From: Planococcus ruber
Lineage (GTDB): Bacteria > Bacillota > Bacilli > Bacillales_A > Planococcaceae
Length of the DNA stretch: 64,000 bases
Assembly: GCF_022819085.1 (NCBI RefSeq)
Contig: NZ_JALHAG010000001.1
Location: 1,385,395 to 1,449,394, forward strand
Reading direction: 5' to 3'
Shown here piece after piece: positions 8,365-16,673 of this stretch. The position numbers and the translations under genes were made by a program. Below the pieces are notes generated by a model, which made no database searches, was not told the DNA's origin, and worked only from the letters and a program-made list of their open reading frames with translations. Position 1 is the stretch's first letter. Each line of letters opens with the position of its first letter.

Positions 8365-8393
8365 TTGACGGAATCTCGTTCGATTGATAATAT
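8365..8393 (+). promoter_or_regulatory. Sigma-A-type promoter of the amino-acid ABC operon
   Basis: TTGACG (8365-8370), exact 17-base spacer, TAATAT (8388-8393). It lies about 125 bases upstream of the binding-protein start, leaving a long AT-rich leader in which I see no recognisable riboswitch. Confidence 0.65.
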
Positions 8394-8518
8394 TTTAATA
8401 ATTAAAAATTTTCATTTAATATAGTAATTTCGTCATTTATCTAGACGGTTTTGCAAGGGATTAAGTAATGGTTTTAATGGGTGGGAGAAATGTATAGAGA
8501 TAAAGGGGGAAACAACAA

Positions 8519-9340
8519 ATGAAGAAAAGGTCGATGATCAGTTTCGTATTGATGGGCGCACTGTCGCTCGCACTGGCGGGATGCGGGGAAGACGACACGG
8601 CAAATGGCAGCTCAGGGGATTCCGGCGGCGAGAAAGAAAAGCTGCGCCTCGTCACAGACGGCGCGTATGCTCCAATGGAATACTTGGACAATGGTGAAAT
8701 TACGGGCTTTGGGATAGACTTCGCAGAAGCGGTGGTGGAAGAAGCCGGCTATGAAGCGGATATTGAAGTCATCGGCTGGGAACCGATTTTTGTGGAGATT
8801 GAAGGGAAAACGGCCGACCTTGCCGTATCGTCCATCACGATTAATGACGAACGGAAAGAAACATACGATTTCTCTGTTCCTTACTACTTGTCTACGAACA
8901 TGATCATGGTGCCGGAAGACAGTGATGTAGAAAGCGGCGAAGACTTGAAAGGCAAGAAAATCGCGGTGTTGAACGGTTCGACTGGCCAGGAAGCGGCTGA
9001 GACGATTGCCGGTGAAAACAGCACCGACGTCTTGAAATTCGCGGACAATAACTTGGCGATCCAGGAACTTTTAGCTGGAGGAGCGGATGCTGTAATTGCC
9101 GACAATACGATTGTTGAATATTATACGCAAATGAACCCTGAGCAGAAGCTGAAAGTTGTTCCGGACGACGATTTTGCAGAGGAATTCTACGGCATTCTGT
9201 TCCCGAAAGGCAGCGAGCTGAAAGCGGATTTCGACGAAGCGATCAAAGCCATTATCGATAATGGCACCTATACGGAAATCTATCAGGAATGGTTCGGCAA
9301 CGAACCGGATCTTGAAGCCTTAAAAGCGCAGCAAGAATAG
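8519..9340 (+). CDS. Polar amino-acid ABC transporter, substrate-binding lipoprotein
   Basis: 273 residues. Residues 1-22 are a lipoprotein signal ending in the lipobox LAGC; the cysteine anchors it to the outer face of the membrane. After a Gly/Ser/Glu linker comes a family 3 (SBP_bac_3) binding protein fold: LRLVTDGAYAPMEYLDNGEITGFGIDF is the usual first lobe, followed by ERKETYDFSVPYY and GSTGQEAAETI. It delivers a polar or charged amino acid to the permease/ATPase encoded next. ATG 8519 follows AAAGGGGG. First gene of a three-gene operon. Confidence 0.92.
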   Translation: MKKRSMISFVLMGALSLALAGCGEDDTANGSSGDSGGEKEKLRLVTDGAYAPMEYLDNGEITGFGIDFAEAVVEEAGYEADIEVIGWEPIFVEIEGKTADLAVSSITINDERKETYDFSVPYYLSTNMIMVPEDSDVESGEDLKGKKIAVLNGSTGQEAAETIAGENSTDVLKFADNNLAIQELLAGGADAVIADNTIVEYYTQMNPEQKLKVVPDDDFAEEFYGILFPKGSELKADFDEAIKAIIDNGTYTEIYQEWFGNEPDLEALKAQQE

Positions 9341-9349
9341 AACCGCTCC

Positions 9350-9387
9350 AATTGCGTAGCTCCGATTGCCGGTGTTGCGCAATTTTT
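9350..9387 (+). terminator. Weak intercistronic hairpin between binding-protein and permease genes
   Basis: AATTGCG (9350-9356) pairs with CGCAATT (9378-9384), followed by a short T run. Placed after the binding-protein gene, it could lower read-through so that more binding protein than permease is made. Confidence 0.5.
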
Positions 9388-9433
9388 GTCAGGAAGATTT
9401 GCAGGCGCGGAATAAAGAAAGAGAGGGCGATTT

Positions 9434-10090
9434 ATGGATTTTCGGATGGATTTGATCATCGATTACATGCCTTTTTTCCTGAAAGGCGCACTATACACGA
9501 TTGGCGTTTCACTTGTCGGCATCTTGCTTGGAACCATTTTAGGGCTTTTAATCGGCATGGGGAAAATCATGCGCAACAAATTGCTGGCGCTGCCATTTAT
9601 CCTCTACATCACCTTTTTTAGGGGGACGCCCTTATTCGTCCAAATCTTATTGATTCACTTCGGGTTGATCCCGCTCGTTCTCGGACAGACCAATGCCATT
9701 GTCGCCGGAATTGTGGCGTTGACGCTGAACGCGGCCGCCTATATCGCTGAGATTTTCCGTGCGGGCATCCAGTCGATCGACCGGGGGCAAATGGAAGCGG
9801 CGCGGTCGCTTGGGCAAACGCATGTCCAGGCGATGCGCTACGTCATTTTGCCGCAGGCGTTCAAGCGGATGGTCCCGCCGCTTGGCAATGAATTCATCGT
9901 CTTATTGAAAGATTCTTCGCTCCTCGCCGTCATCACCGTACCGGAACTGATGTACTGGGGACGTGCGTTTCAGGGGCAATATTATAAGATTTGGGAGCCT
10001 TACTTGACGGCAGCGCTCATCTACCTCATCTTGACGCTGTCGATGAGCTATCTGTTGGGCCGTTTAGAAAAGAGGTTGGCTACAGAATGA
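9434..10090 (+). CDS. Polar amino-acid ABC transporter, permease
   Basis: 218 residues, about five membrane helices, HisM/GlnP type. The EAA loop that contacts the ATPase is visible as [25 protein letters not shown] (about residues 111-135, here quoted in part: [10 protein letters not shown]). ATG 9434 follows GAGAGGGCG. The 3' end overlaps the ATPase gene by four bases. It forms the membrane channel of the importer. Confidence 0.92.
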   Translation: MDFRMDLIIDYMPFFLKGALYTIGVSLVGILLGTILGLLIGMGKIMRNKLLALPFILYITFFRGTPLFVQILLIHFGLIPLVLGQTNAIVAGIVALTLNAAAYIAEIFRAGIQSIDRGQMEAARSLGQTHVQAMRYVILPQAFKRMVPPLGNEFIVLLKDSSLLAVITVPELMYWGRAFQGQYYKIWEPYLTAALIYLILTLSMSYLLGRLEKRLATE

Positions 10091-10809
10091 TCAAAGTCGT
10101 CAATTTAAAGAAAACATTCGGAGATAACGAAGTCCTAAAAGACATTTCTGTGGATATTCAGCCGAAAGAAGTGGTCGTTGTCATCGGCCCTTCCGGTTCC
10201 GGGAAGTCAACTTTCCTCCGCTGCATCAATTTGCTTGAGAGCATCACGGACGGACACGTCTACATCGAAGGCGTTGACATCACGGATAAAAAGACGAATA
10301 TCAATAAAATCCGGACCGATGTCGGCATGGTGTTCCAGCAATTCAACTTGTTTCCGCATCGCACGGTTTTAGAGAATATCACGATGTCGCCAATCAAGGT
10401 GAAAAAGGAAAGCCCGAAGGTCGCGAAAGAGAAGGCCTTGGTTTTATTGAAGAAAGTCGGGCTTGTTGAAAAAGCCAATGCCTACCCGGATTCCCTGTCC
10501 GGCGGCCAAAAGCAGCGCGTCGCGATTGCACGCGCCCTCGCGCTTGAGCCGCGGATCATGCTGTTTGATGAACCGACTTCCGCACTCGATCCGGAAATGG
10601 TCGGGGAAGTGCTGGAAGTGATGAAGCAGCTCGCGATCGAAGGCATGACCATGATCGTCGTCACGCACGAAATGGGCTTTGCCCGGGAAGTGGGCGACCG
10701 CGTCTTGTTCATGGATGGCGGCTACATCGTCGAAGAAAATGTGCCGTCTGAATTGTTTGCTCGGCCGCAGCATGCACGGACGAAGTCGTTTTTGAGCAAG
10801 GTGCTGTAA
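10087..10809 (+). CDS. Polar amino-acid ABC transporter, ATP-binding protein (GlnQ-like)
   Basis: 240 residues from ATG 10087, which overlaps the permease stop (ATGA). An in-frame start at 9991 lies inside the permease gene and is not used. Walker [10 protein letters not shown] (about 32-40), Q-loop [11 protein letters not shown], signature LSGGQKQR (about 137), Walker [13 protein letters not shown] and the switch histidine in VVTHEMGFA are all present, so the ATPase should be active. The HisP/GlnQ type fits the neighbouring permease. Confidence 0.93.
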   Translation: MIKVVNLKKTFGDNEVLKDISVDIQPKEVVVVIGPSGSGKSTFLRCINLLESITDGHVYIEGVDITDKKTNINKIRTDVGMVFQQFNLFPHRTVLENITMSPIKVKKESPKVAKEKALVLLKKVGLVEKANAYPDSLSGGQKQRVAIARALALEPRIMLFDEPTSALDPEMVGEVLEVMKQLAIEGMTMIVVTHEMGFAREVGDRVLFMDGGYIVEENVPSELFARPQHARTKSFLSKVL

Positions 10810-10813
10810 ACAG

Positions 10814-10843
10814 AAAAGCTCTTGGAGAAATCCGGGAGCTTTT
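10814..10843 (+). terminator. Probable terminator after the amino-acid ABC operon
   Basis: Arms AAAAGCTC (10814-10821) and GAGCTTTT (10836-10843) with a 14-base loop. The T run is short, so strength is uncertain. Confidence 0.5.
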
Positions 10844-10974
10844 ATTCGTGGATTACCAAGAAAACGTTTAATGGCAAGGAAGGATGGGAACGTAAATAAA
10901 GGATAGATAGATTTAGACGGGTTTGGTAAGCCGCTAATTCTTCCGATACTTATAGATTAAAGGAGCTGGAATCG

Positions 10975-11307
10975 ATGAGCATGCAGCATATTGTTGCTTC
11001 TGATTTAGTGCGCGACGAATACGGAAATTACTACGAAGTCGTCGGCGCGCATATGGAGGGGGACACCTTGAAAGCACTTGAAGTGTCCAATCTTTATTTT
11101 GAAAAATCATTCCAAGTTCAGATGAACGATGCTTACAAGGACAAACCGGTTGGGGTTTTGGTCCAAGAGCATATGAATGCCTACATCGAAGCGATTGAAA
11201 AAAACAATCGTCCGATATACGGAATCCGTGATTTGATGGTCAATAAGATCAAAGTCTATGCAGTTGATGTGACAAAACCGCATCCAAAACGCAACGTCAC
11301 CGTCTAA
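10975..11307 (+). CDS. Hypothetical protein, 110 residues
   Basis: ATG 10975 follows AAAGGAGCTGG; a second ATG two codons later is possible. The protein is soluble and acidic, with no signal peptide or membrane helix. Visible features are the N-terminal VASDLVRDEYGNYYEVVGAH, which reads like a small beta-barrel strand pair, and a helical middle. I do not recognise it. It has its own terminator and is flanked by unrelated genes. Confidence 0.65.
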   Translation: MSMQHIVASDLVRDEYGNYYEVVGAHMEGDTLKALEVSNLYFEKSFQVQMNDAYKDKPVGVLVQEHMNAYIEAIEKNNRPIYGIRDLMVNKIKVYAVDVTKPHPKRNVTV

Positions 11308-11317
11308 GCGACTGGAG

Positions 11318-11346
11318 CCGCCTTCCTAACTGGGAAGGCGGTTTTT
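11318..11346 (+). terminator. Intrinsic terminator
   Basis: 9-bp GC-rich arms CCGCCTTCC (11318-11326) and GGAAGGCGG (11333-11341), 6-base loop, five T. Confidence 0.88.
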
Positions 11347-11486
11347 AATTTTAGAAGATATTTTACGATTATATTGGTTTCCCTGCTTTTTGCCATTTCA
11401 CGTTTAACGCGCAGGCAAGCGGGAAAAGAAACATAACTAAAAAATAAGAATGGAAAATATAAACTATTCGAAAGAAGGGTTTCTAT

Positions 11487-12029
11487 TTGGGCTTAAATCC
11501 GATTGTATTAGTCATTGTTATTTTCATGATCAGCATTGTCTATGTCACGTTGTCGACGGTCCGCATGATTTTGATGATGAAAGGCTACCGTTATTTGGCG
11601 GCTGCCTTGTCTATCGTTGAGGTCATTATTAACATTCTCGGTCTAGGCTTGGTATTGGAGAACATTTCGCAAATCCAAAACTTGATTTCCTATGCGGTCG
11701 GTTTCGGTGCCGGAATCGTGGTCGGCTCCATTATCGAAGATAAATTGACCTTAGGCTATGTGACGGCAACTGTCGTTTCGCCGGATAACTCGGATCACCT
11801 TGCCAAGCAATTGCGTGAAGAAGGCTACGGTGTCACAGATTGGGAAACCAACGGACATGAGGGGCCGCGCCGCTCGCTTCAAATCTTGACTCCGAAAAAA
11901 CGGGAGCTGAAGCTCTATCAGACCATTAAGGAATTGGAGCCGCAGGCATTTGTCGTAGCGAACGATTCCAAGACGATCCATGGTGGTTTCTGGATCCGCA
12001 CCGTTCGCCGCGGTAGATTATTTAATTAA
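11487..12029 (+). CDS. UPF0316 membrane protein (DUF5698 plus DUF2179)
   Basis: 180 residues from TTG 11487, seven bases after AAAGAAGGG. The first 95 residues hold three membrane helices with the family's VYVTLSTVRMILMMKG and GIVVGSIIEDKL segments; residues 105-180 form a cytosolic DUF2179 domain ending WIRTVRRGRLFN. The family is widespread in Bacillales (YebE type). DUF2179 also occurs at the C-terminus of YitT-type proteins and may bind a small ligand; no function is firmly known. Monocistronic with a strong bidirectional terminator. Confidence 0.88.
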   Translation: MGLNPIVLVIVIFMISIVYVTLSTVRMILMMKGYRYLAAALSIVEVIINILGLGLVLENISQIQNLISYAVGFGAGIVVGSIIEDKLTLGYVTATVVSPDNSDHLAKQLREEGYGVTDWETNGHEGPRRSLQILTPKKRELKLYQTIKELEPQAFVVANDSKTIHGGFWIRTVRRGRLFN

Positions 12030-12030
12030 A

Positions 12031-12068
12031 AAAAACCATTCTCGGTTTTAAATCGAGAATGGTTTTTT
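12031..12068 (+). terminator. Bidirectional intrinsic terminator after UPF0316 gene
   Basis: AAAACCATTCTCG (12032-12044) pairs with CGAGAATGGTTTT (12054-12066), 9-base loop, T run to 12068 and A run on the other side. Confidence 0.88.
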
Positions 12069-12069
12069 G

Positions 12070-12449
12070 CGTTCTTTGATGAGATTCCAGCTTTCAGTTA
12101 AATAGAAAGAACGTAGCGGACTTCCGATTGGGTGGTCCGTTTTTTGTGGCAAAGTTTATCGTTTCCTTCTTGCACTATTCCCATTTCTTTCGACATTCAT
12201 TCTATTCTAATCGGCACTAATTTCATTTTTACTGACACTATATCAGTTTCTTCTTACTATTGAACCACGCCAGGTCAAATAAGGGGTTTAGATGACGAAG
12301 CGATAGATAAGGAACCTGCTTGATCGCCAATTTAACGGTTCGATAGTTTCTTCTTTTGCCGGCATTTGGAATTATCCAAGAACTTGCTATTTTATGACAA
12401 TATTCATAAAATATAGGGAGAACTTGTAAATGAAAAGGGGGTGCGAAGA
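12070..12449. other. 380-bp intergenic region upstream of the helicase-LexA gene
   Basis: Contains a second terminator-like hairpin, CGGAC (12117-12121) and GTCCG (12135-12139) followed by six T, with no gene between it and the preceding terminator. The rest is AT-rich, with a promoter candidate at 12384. I saw no GAAC-N4-GTTC LexA box and no coding frame I would defend. Confidence 0.6.
12384..12412 (+). promoter_or_regulatory. Candidate sigma-A promoter of the helicase-LexA gene
   Basis: TTGCTA (12384-12389), 17-base spacer, TAAAAT (12407-12412), about 38 bases before the proposed start codon. Confidence 0.45.
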
Positions 12450-14882
12450 TTGAAGCTGAATGTAGAACAACGCAGGATTGTGGAACTGGAACCATCTGGG
12501 CCGATGCTTGTAAAAGGGGTAGCAGGGTCTGGAAAAACCACGGTTGCAATCCGCCGTATCAATTTTTTAAAAGAACATTATTGCCACGAATCTGACGATA
12601 AGATTTTGATGGTCACTTACAATAAAACGCTGCTCAATTACATACGCCATCAATATGCCCGTATGGCTGATTCTGATGATGAGTCTGGACTGCAACTTTT
12701 CACTTCGGACGCAGAAGTGGACATTTCCACAATTGATAGTTTAATGTACAAAGAATTTATGCGCTATCAAAATCGGCTGCACAAGAAAATAGAAATTGCA
12801 CCACCCGATCAAATGCATAAGATGATGGTCCAGGCGATTCACCTGGCAAAGAAATCATATCCAGAGATAAAACTATTGTCGCCCAAAAATAGTAAGTTTC
12901 TTTTAGAAGAAGAGGAATGGATGCAAGCTTGTGCCATAAGGGAACTGGAGACGTATCAATCAGCTGACCGGATTGGACGAGCTTCTGGCGATGGAAGCAC
13001 TCCGCAAAAGCTGTTAAAGAATTCGAAGCTTCGAGAAGCTATATTTGAAGTGTGCACGCTATATAAAAATCTATTAGAAAAAGACAATTTAATCAGCTAC
13101 AAACAGATGAATCTATTGGCATTAGAAGAAATTCGGCGCAGACAAACAGGCAAATACACGCATATCCTCATTGATGAAAGCCAAGACTTGACGCGTGTCC
13201 AGCTGGAATTTCTGAAGGAGCTGTATAAGGAAAAAGAATATTCTTCGCTAATGTTTGTGGCGGATAACACGCAGAGTATTTATACACAATCATGGCTTGG
13301 GAAAGGTAGGCCTTATACGACCATCGGTTATGATATGAGCGGGAAATCGCGGACGTTAAGTAAGAACTACCGGACGACAACAGAAATTTCGACCGCTGCT
13401 TTTCATTTAATCGAAGCAGATGAACATATCCGATCGAATGTCGATTTCGTCAAGCCGGCTTTGATTGATCGGCATGGCCACCCGCCAATTTACCGTTTTT
13501 TCCTTACCTCGGACCAACAACTGCAGTTTTTGATAAATGAAATCAATATCTTGAAGAATGATTATGCGTTATCGGAAATTTGCATTGTGGCGAAAGGGAA
13601 CCGTTATATCGAAAATGTTGCAATCGGTTTGGAGCAGGCGGGGATTCCTAATACAGTCCTTCAACGCAGCGAGCCGGATTTCGAGAGCGATAACGTCAAA
13701 CTTGTCACGATGCATTCGATAAAAGGGCTTGAGTTCAAAGTCATTTTCTTAATTGATTTGAATAGTGGATTGATTCCGATGGAAGTATATGCAGATGAAG
13801 AGGATCAAAAAACGGTGGATTCGGATGAAAGAAAGCTGATGTATGTCGGCATGACGCGTGCAAATGAATTATTGTATATGTCCTCGGTTAAAAAGCCTTC
13901 AAAATTTATCAAGGAGATCGACCGAAAGCATCTGCGGATGAAAAAAGATGCTGCTCTTCGGCCGTTTCAATCAATCAGCATGGCAGAATATCAATTAACG
14001 AATCAGTTAGTGGATCTCCACTCCAAGGAAGAAGTCATCAGGCAATGGCTGATCCGGGAATTAAAGGAGACTTACGGCTACCCGTTGGAATTATTGGAAC
14101 TGGAATTTCCAGTCCAACAATTCTCGAAAAAAGGCTATTGCGATATAGCTGTATTGGTTTATTCGGGAGGGCAAGCCAGTCCGTATATCATTGCAGAAGT
14201 TAAGCGTTTCGGGAGTGGAATCGACGAAGCGTTAAAACAGTTGAAGTCTTATCTTGAAGCTGATGGAAGAGCGTTTTACGGCATCGCAACAGATGGGCTT
14301 GAACTTAAAATCATCGATCGAAATGGCGAAGAAGTTCAAGACTTGCCAAAATGCCGCGCGCAGTTCTTGCCGGAAACGAAAAATAAACAACAGTATTTAA
14401 ACCTGAAGAATAACCGTCAATACGAATACGCCGTGGACCATGACGAAGCAGATCAAATCGAAGTGAAAGAATCGGGACAGGAAGTCATTATGCAAGTACA
14501 TGAGAAAGTGAGAGTCCCTTTGCTCGGCAATGTCGCTGCTGGGATTCCGATTCTCGCAGCCGAATCCTTCGAGGCCGAAATCTATTTGCCGCGTGATTGG
14601 GTGGTTTCGCCGAACGAAACATTTGCACTCACAGTCACAGGCGACAGCATGACCGGGGCAGGCATTGAAAAGGGCGACCAAGTCATCGTCCATCAGCAAA
14701 CGACAGCTTCAAGCGGTGATATTGTCATCGCTGTCATTGACCAGGAAGCAACCATGAAAAAATACATGCCGATGGGCAGCAATATTCTCTTAATGTCTGA
14801 GAACCCTGCGTACGAACCTATTATGATGCGGAGCGAAGATGTGCATATTAATGGTCGGGTGATTGGAATTTTGAAAAAATAA
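12450..14882 (+). CDS. UvrD-type helicase + PD-(D/E)XK nuclease + LexA-like autoprotease fusion
   Basis: 810 residues from TTG 12450, seven bases after AAGGGGGT; GTG 12441 in frame would overlap that site. Three parts are visible. Residues 1-500: SF1 helicase with Walker A GVAGSGKTT (about 23-31), DESQD (242-246), ADNTQSIY, KNYRTT, TMHSIKGLEF and YVGMTRA. Residues about 525-645: HsdR_N-like nuclease domain with D565 in GYCDIAV and E583-V-K585 in IAEVK. Residues about 685-810: S24/LexA domain with the cleavage-site pattern GNVAAGIP (A697-G698), Ser733 in GDSM and Lys770 in ATMKK. The spacings 36 and 37 match LexA (35 and 37 in E. coli), so self-cleavage is plausible. There is no LexA DNA-binding domain. 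Likely a damage-linked DNA-processing enzyme; function unproven. Confidence 0.85.
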   Translation: MKLNVEQRRIVELEPSGPMLVKGVAGSGKTTVAIRRINFLKEHYCHESDDKILMVTYNKTLLNYIRHQYARMADSDDESGLQLFTSDAEVDISTIDSLMYKEFMRYQNRLHKKIEIAPPDQMHKMMVQAIHLAKKSYPEIKLLSPKNSKFLLEEEEWMQACAIRELETYQSADRIGRASGDGSTPQKLLKNSKLREAIFEVCTLYKNLLEKDNLISYKQMNLLALEEIRRRQTGKYTHILIDESQDLTRVQLEFLKELYKEKEYSSLMFVADNTQSIYTQSWLGKGRPYTTIGYDMSGKSRTLSKNYRTTTEISTAAFHLIEADEHIRSNVDFVKPALIDRHGHPPIYRFFLTSDQQLQFLINEINILKNDYALSEICIVAKGNRYIENVAIGLEQAGIPNTVLQRSEPDFESDNVKLVTMHSIKGLEFKVIFLIDLNSGLIPMEVYADEEDQKTVDSDERKLMYVGMTRANELLYMSSVKKPSKFIKEIDRKHLRMKKDAALRPFQSISMAEYQLTNQLVDLHSKEEVIRQWLIRELKETYGYPLELLELEFPVQQFSKKGYCDIAVLVYSGGQASPYIIAEVKRFGSGIDEALKQLKSYLEADGRAFYGIATDGLELKIIDRNGEEVQDLPKCRAQFLPETKNKQQYLNLKNNRQYEYAVDHDEADQIEVKESGQEVIMQVHEKVRVPLLGNVAAGIPILAAESFEAEIYLPRDWVVSPNETFALTVTGDSMTGAGIEKGDQVIVHQQTTASSGDIVIAVIDQEATMKKYMPMGSNILLMSENPAYEPIMMRSEDVHINGRVIGILKK

Positions 14883-14937
14883 ATGAGAAGCGGATTGCAT
14901 ACATGCAGTCCGTCTTTTTGTTGTTTGGGGGAGCTCT

Positions 14938-15045
14938 TCTTGAATTGTGTCAGACTCTACATGAATTGTGACGAGTTCTTCTTGAATTGTGTCGGCTTCT
15001 ACATGAGTTATGCCGGATTCTTCTTGAATTGTGTCAGTTCTCTCC
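14938..15045. repeat. 21-bp tandem repeat, five units
   Basis: TGAATTGTG-like cores start at 14941, 14962, 14983, 15004 and 15025, exactly 21 bases apart. The units alternate between TTCTTGAATTGTGTC and CTACATGAATTGTG forms, giving a 42-bp higher-order period. It fills the space between the helicase-LexA gene and the amidase. No spacers, so not CRISPR. Confidence 0.85.
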
Positions 15046-15170
15046 AGCATTTGGTTCCTTTCACCAAAACAAAAAATCTTCCAATTCATTCGAATAATTG
15101 GTTTAATCCAATGAGATATTTATATAATAGAAGAAGATTGATGATTTTATTTGGCAAAGGGGATGGCATC

Positions 15171-16622
15171 ATGGAAAAAACAGCTTATGAAATAGAGGAA
15201 ATCACCATCAGCGACATCCAGCAAGTGTTCAAAAACGGCGAACTGTCTTCGGTGGAACTGGTGCAAGCATACTTGGACCGCATTGAGCAATTCGACAAGA
15301 ACGGTCCGAAAATCAATTCGGTTTTATCGATCAATCCGGACGCGCTTAAAATCGCAGCGGAATTGGATGAAATGCGCGGACAGGATGGGCAAGGGCCGCT
15401 TTACGGCATTCCGGTCCTATTGAAAGACAATATCGATACCGTGGATGCGATGCCGACGACGGCTGGAACCGTTGCGCTCAAAGAAAATTTTGCGCGAAAA
15501 GATGCGTTTGTTGCGGCGCAGCTCCGGAATGCCGGAGCGATCATCTTAGGCAAAGTCAACATGAGCGAATGGGCGTATTTCATGACGGAAAATGTGCCGA
15601 GCGGCTTCAGCAACCTCGGCGGCCAAGTGTTGAATCCTTATGGTGTCGGTGTGTTTGAAGCGGGGAGTGTCGGCGGTTCGAGTTCAGGGACGGGTGCAGC
15701 CATCGCTTCGAATTTCGCGGTGGTCGGCATCGGGACGGAAACTTCGGGTTCGATTTTAAGTCCGTCCAGTGCCAATTCACTTGTCGGCATCAAACCGACT
15801 GTCGGCTTGATCAGCCGCACAGGCATCATCCCCATTGCAGAAAGCCAGGATACCGCTGGACCGATGGCGCGCACAGTCGCAGATGCGGCAATTACGCTTG
15901 GCGTTTTAACTGGCGTTGACGAAGAAGATCCAGCGACCTCCCGAAATGAAACCCATGCACTATCAGATTACACACCGCATTTAAAAGTGGACGGCCTGAA
16001 TGGTGCACGTATTGGTGTGGACCGCGCATTGCTTAGCGAAATCGGAAAAGAAGAGCGCGACTTGATGGAACGCGTCATGATTGAACTCGCGGAACTTGGC
16101 GCAGAAATAATCGATGTCGAAATTCCGCAGGTCGATGCGAGATCCGAGGTGCTTTGGTACGAATTCAAGCGCGGCGTTAATGCTTACTTGGGCAAAGTTT
16201 CAAGCGACGTGCCCGTTAAATCTTTGGAAGACGTCATTGCGTTCAATAAGGAAAAGCCGGAAGAGCGGATGAAGTACGGCCAAGTGGAATTGGAGAAAGC
16301 ACAAGCGTTGAGTGACGATCCGAAAGATCCGACATATGTCTTCCACCGTGAAACGGATATCCGGATTTCCCGCAGCGAAGGAATCGATGCGGTAATGGCG
16401 GAACACAATTTGGACGCTTTATTATTTGAAAACAACCGTGGAGCGGCACTGCCGGCAAAAGCAGGCTACCCGTCGATTACGGTGCCGGCTGGCTACACGA
16501 GCACCGGTTTGCCGGTAGGCGCAACCTTTTCAGCAAAAGCATACAGCGAACCAAGATTGATCGAACTTGCCTATTCGTATGAACAAGCGACGAAAAAGCG
16601 CAAAGCGCCGGTATTCGAATAA
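15171..16622 (+). CDS. Amidase signature family protein
   Basis: 483 residues from ATG 15171 (after AAAGGGGATGG); the frame is open further upstream through the tandem repeat, but that part has no ribosome binding site. The amidase-signature Ser-cisSer-Lys triad is visible: Lys in PVLLKDNIDT (about 88), the glycine/serine-rich GGSSSGTGAAIA (about 168) and TETSGSI (about 190). No signal peptide. Such enzymes hydrolyse amides; it is a stand-alone amidase rather than GatA because gatC/gatB are absent. Substrate unknown. Confidence 0.87.
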   Translation: MEKTAYEIEEITISDIQQVFKNGELSSVELVQAYLDRIEQFDKNGPKINSVLSINPDALKIAAELDEMRGQDGQGPLYGIPVLLKDNIDTVDAMPTTAGTVALKENFARKDAFVAAQLRNAGAIILGKVNMSEWAYFMTENVPSGFSNLGGQVLNPYGVGVFEAGSVGGSSSGTGAAIASNFAVVGIGTETSGSILSPSSANSLVGIKPTVGLISRTGIIPIAESQDTAGPMARTVADAAITLGVLTGVDEEDPATSRNETHALSDYTPHLKVDGLNGARIGVDRALLSEIGKEERDLMERVMIELAELGAEIIDVEIPQVDARSEVLWYEFKRGVNAYLGKVSSDVPVKSLEDVIAFNKEKPEERMKYGQVELEKAQALSDDPKDPTYVFHRETDIRISRSEGIDAVMAEHNLDALLFENNRGAALPAKAGYPSITVPAGYTSTGLPVGATFSAKAYSEPRLIELAYSYEQATKKRKAPVFE

Positions 16623-16627
16623 AACAA

Positions 16628-16670
16628 AACAGCCGCTGGAGGAATCGCATTCCTTCCAGCGGCTGTTTAT
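16628..16670. terminator. Bidirectional terminator between amidase and aldo/keto reductase
   Basis: 13-bp arms AACAGCCGCTGGA (16628-16640) and TCCAGCGGCTGTT (16655-16667) between two convergent genes, with T/A-rich flanks on both sides. Confidence 0.85.
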
Positions 16671-16673
16671 TGT

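Noticed and set aside
12361..12449. LexA box for the helicase-LexA gene
   Set aside because: GAAC occurs at 12380 and 12420 but without GTTC four bases later; no box was found.
14938..15045. CRISPR array
   Set aside because: Units are contiguous at 21 bp with no unique spacers, and no cas genes are present.
14790..15089. Minus-strand frame with 7-residue repeats (DTIQEEL type)
   Set aside because: The pattern is created by the 21-bp DNA repeat; the frame overlaps the 3' end of the helicase-LexA gene and has no convincing ribosome binding site or start.
14883..15170. N-terminal extension of the amidase
   Set aside because: The frame is open through the tandem repeat but has no ribosome binding site, and amidase homology begins just after ATG 15171.
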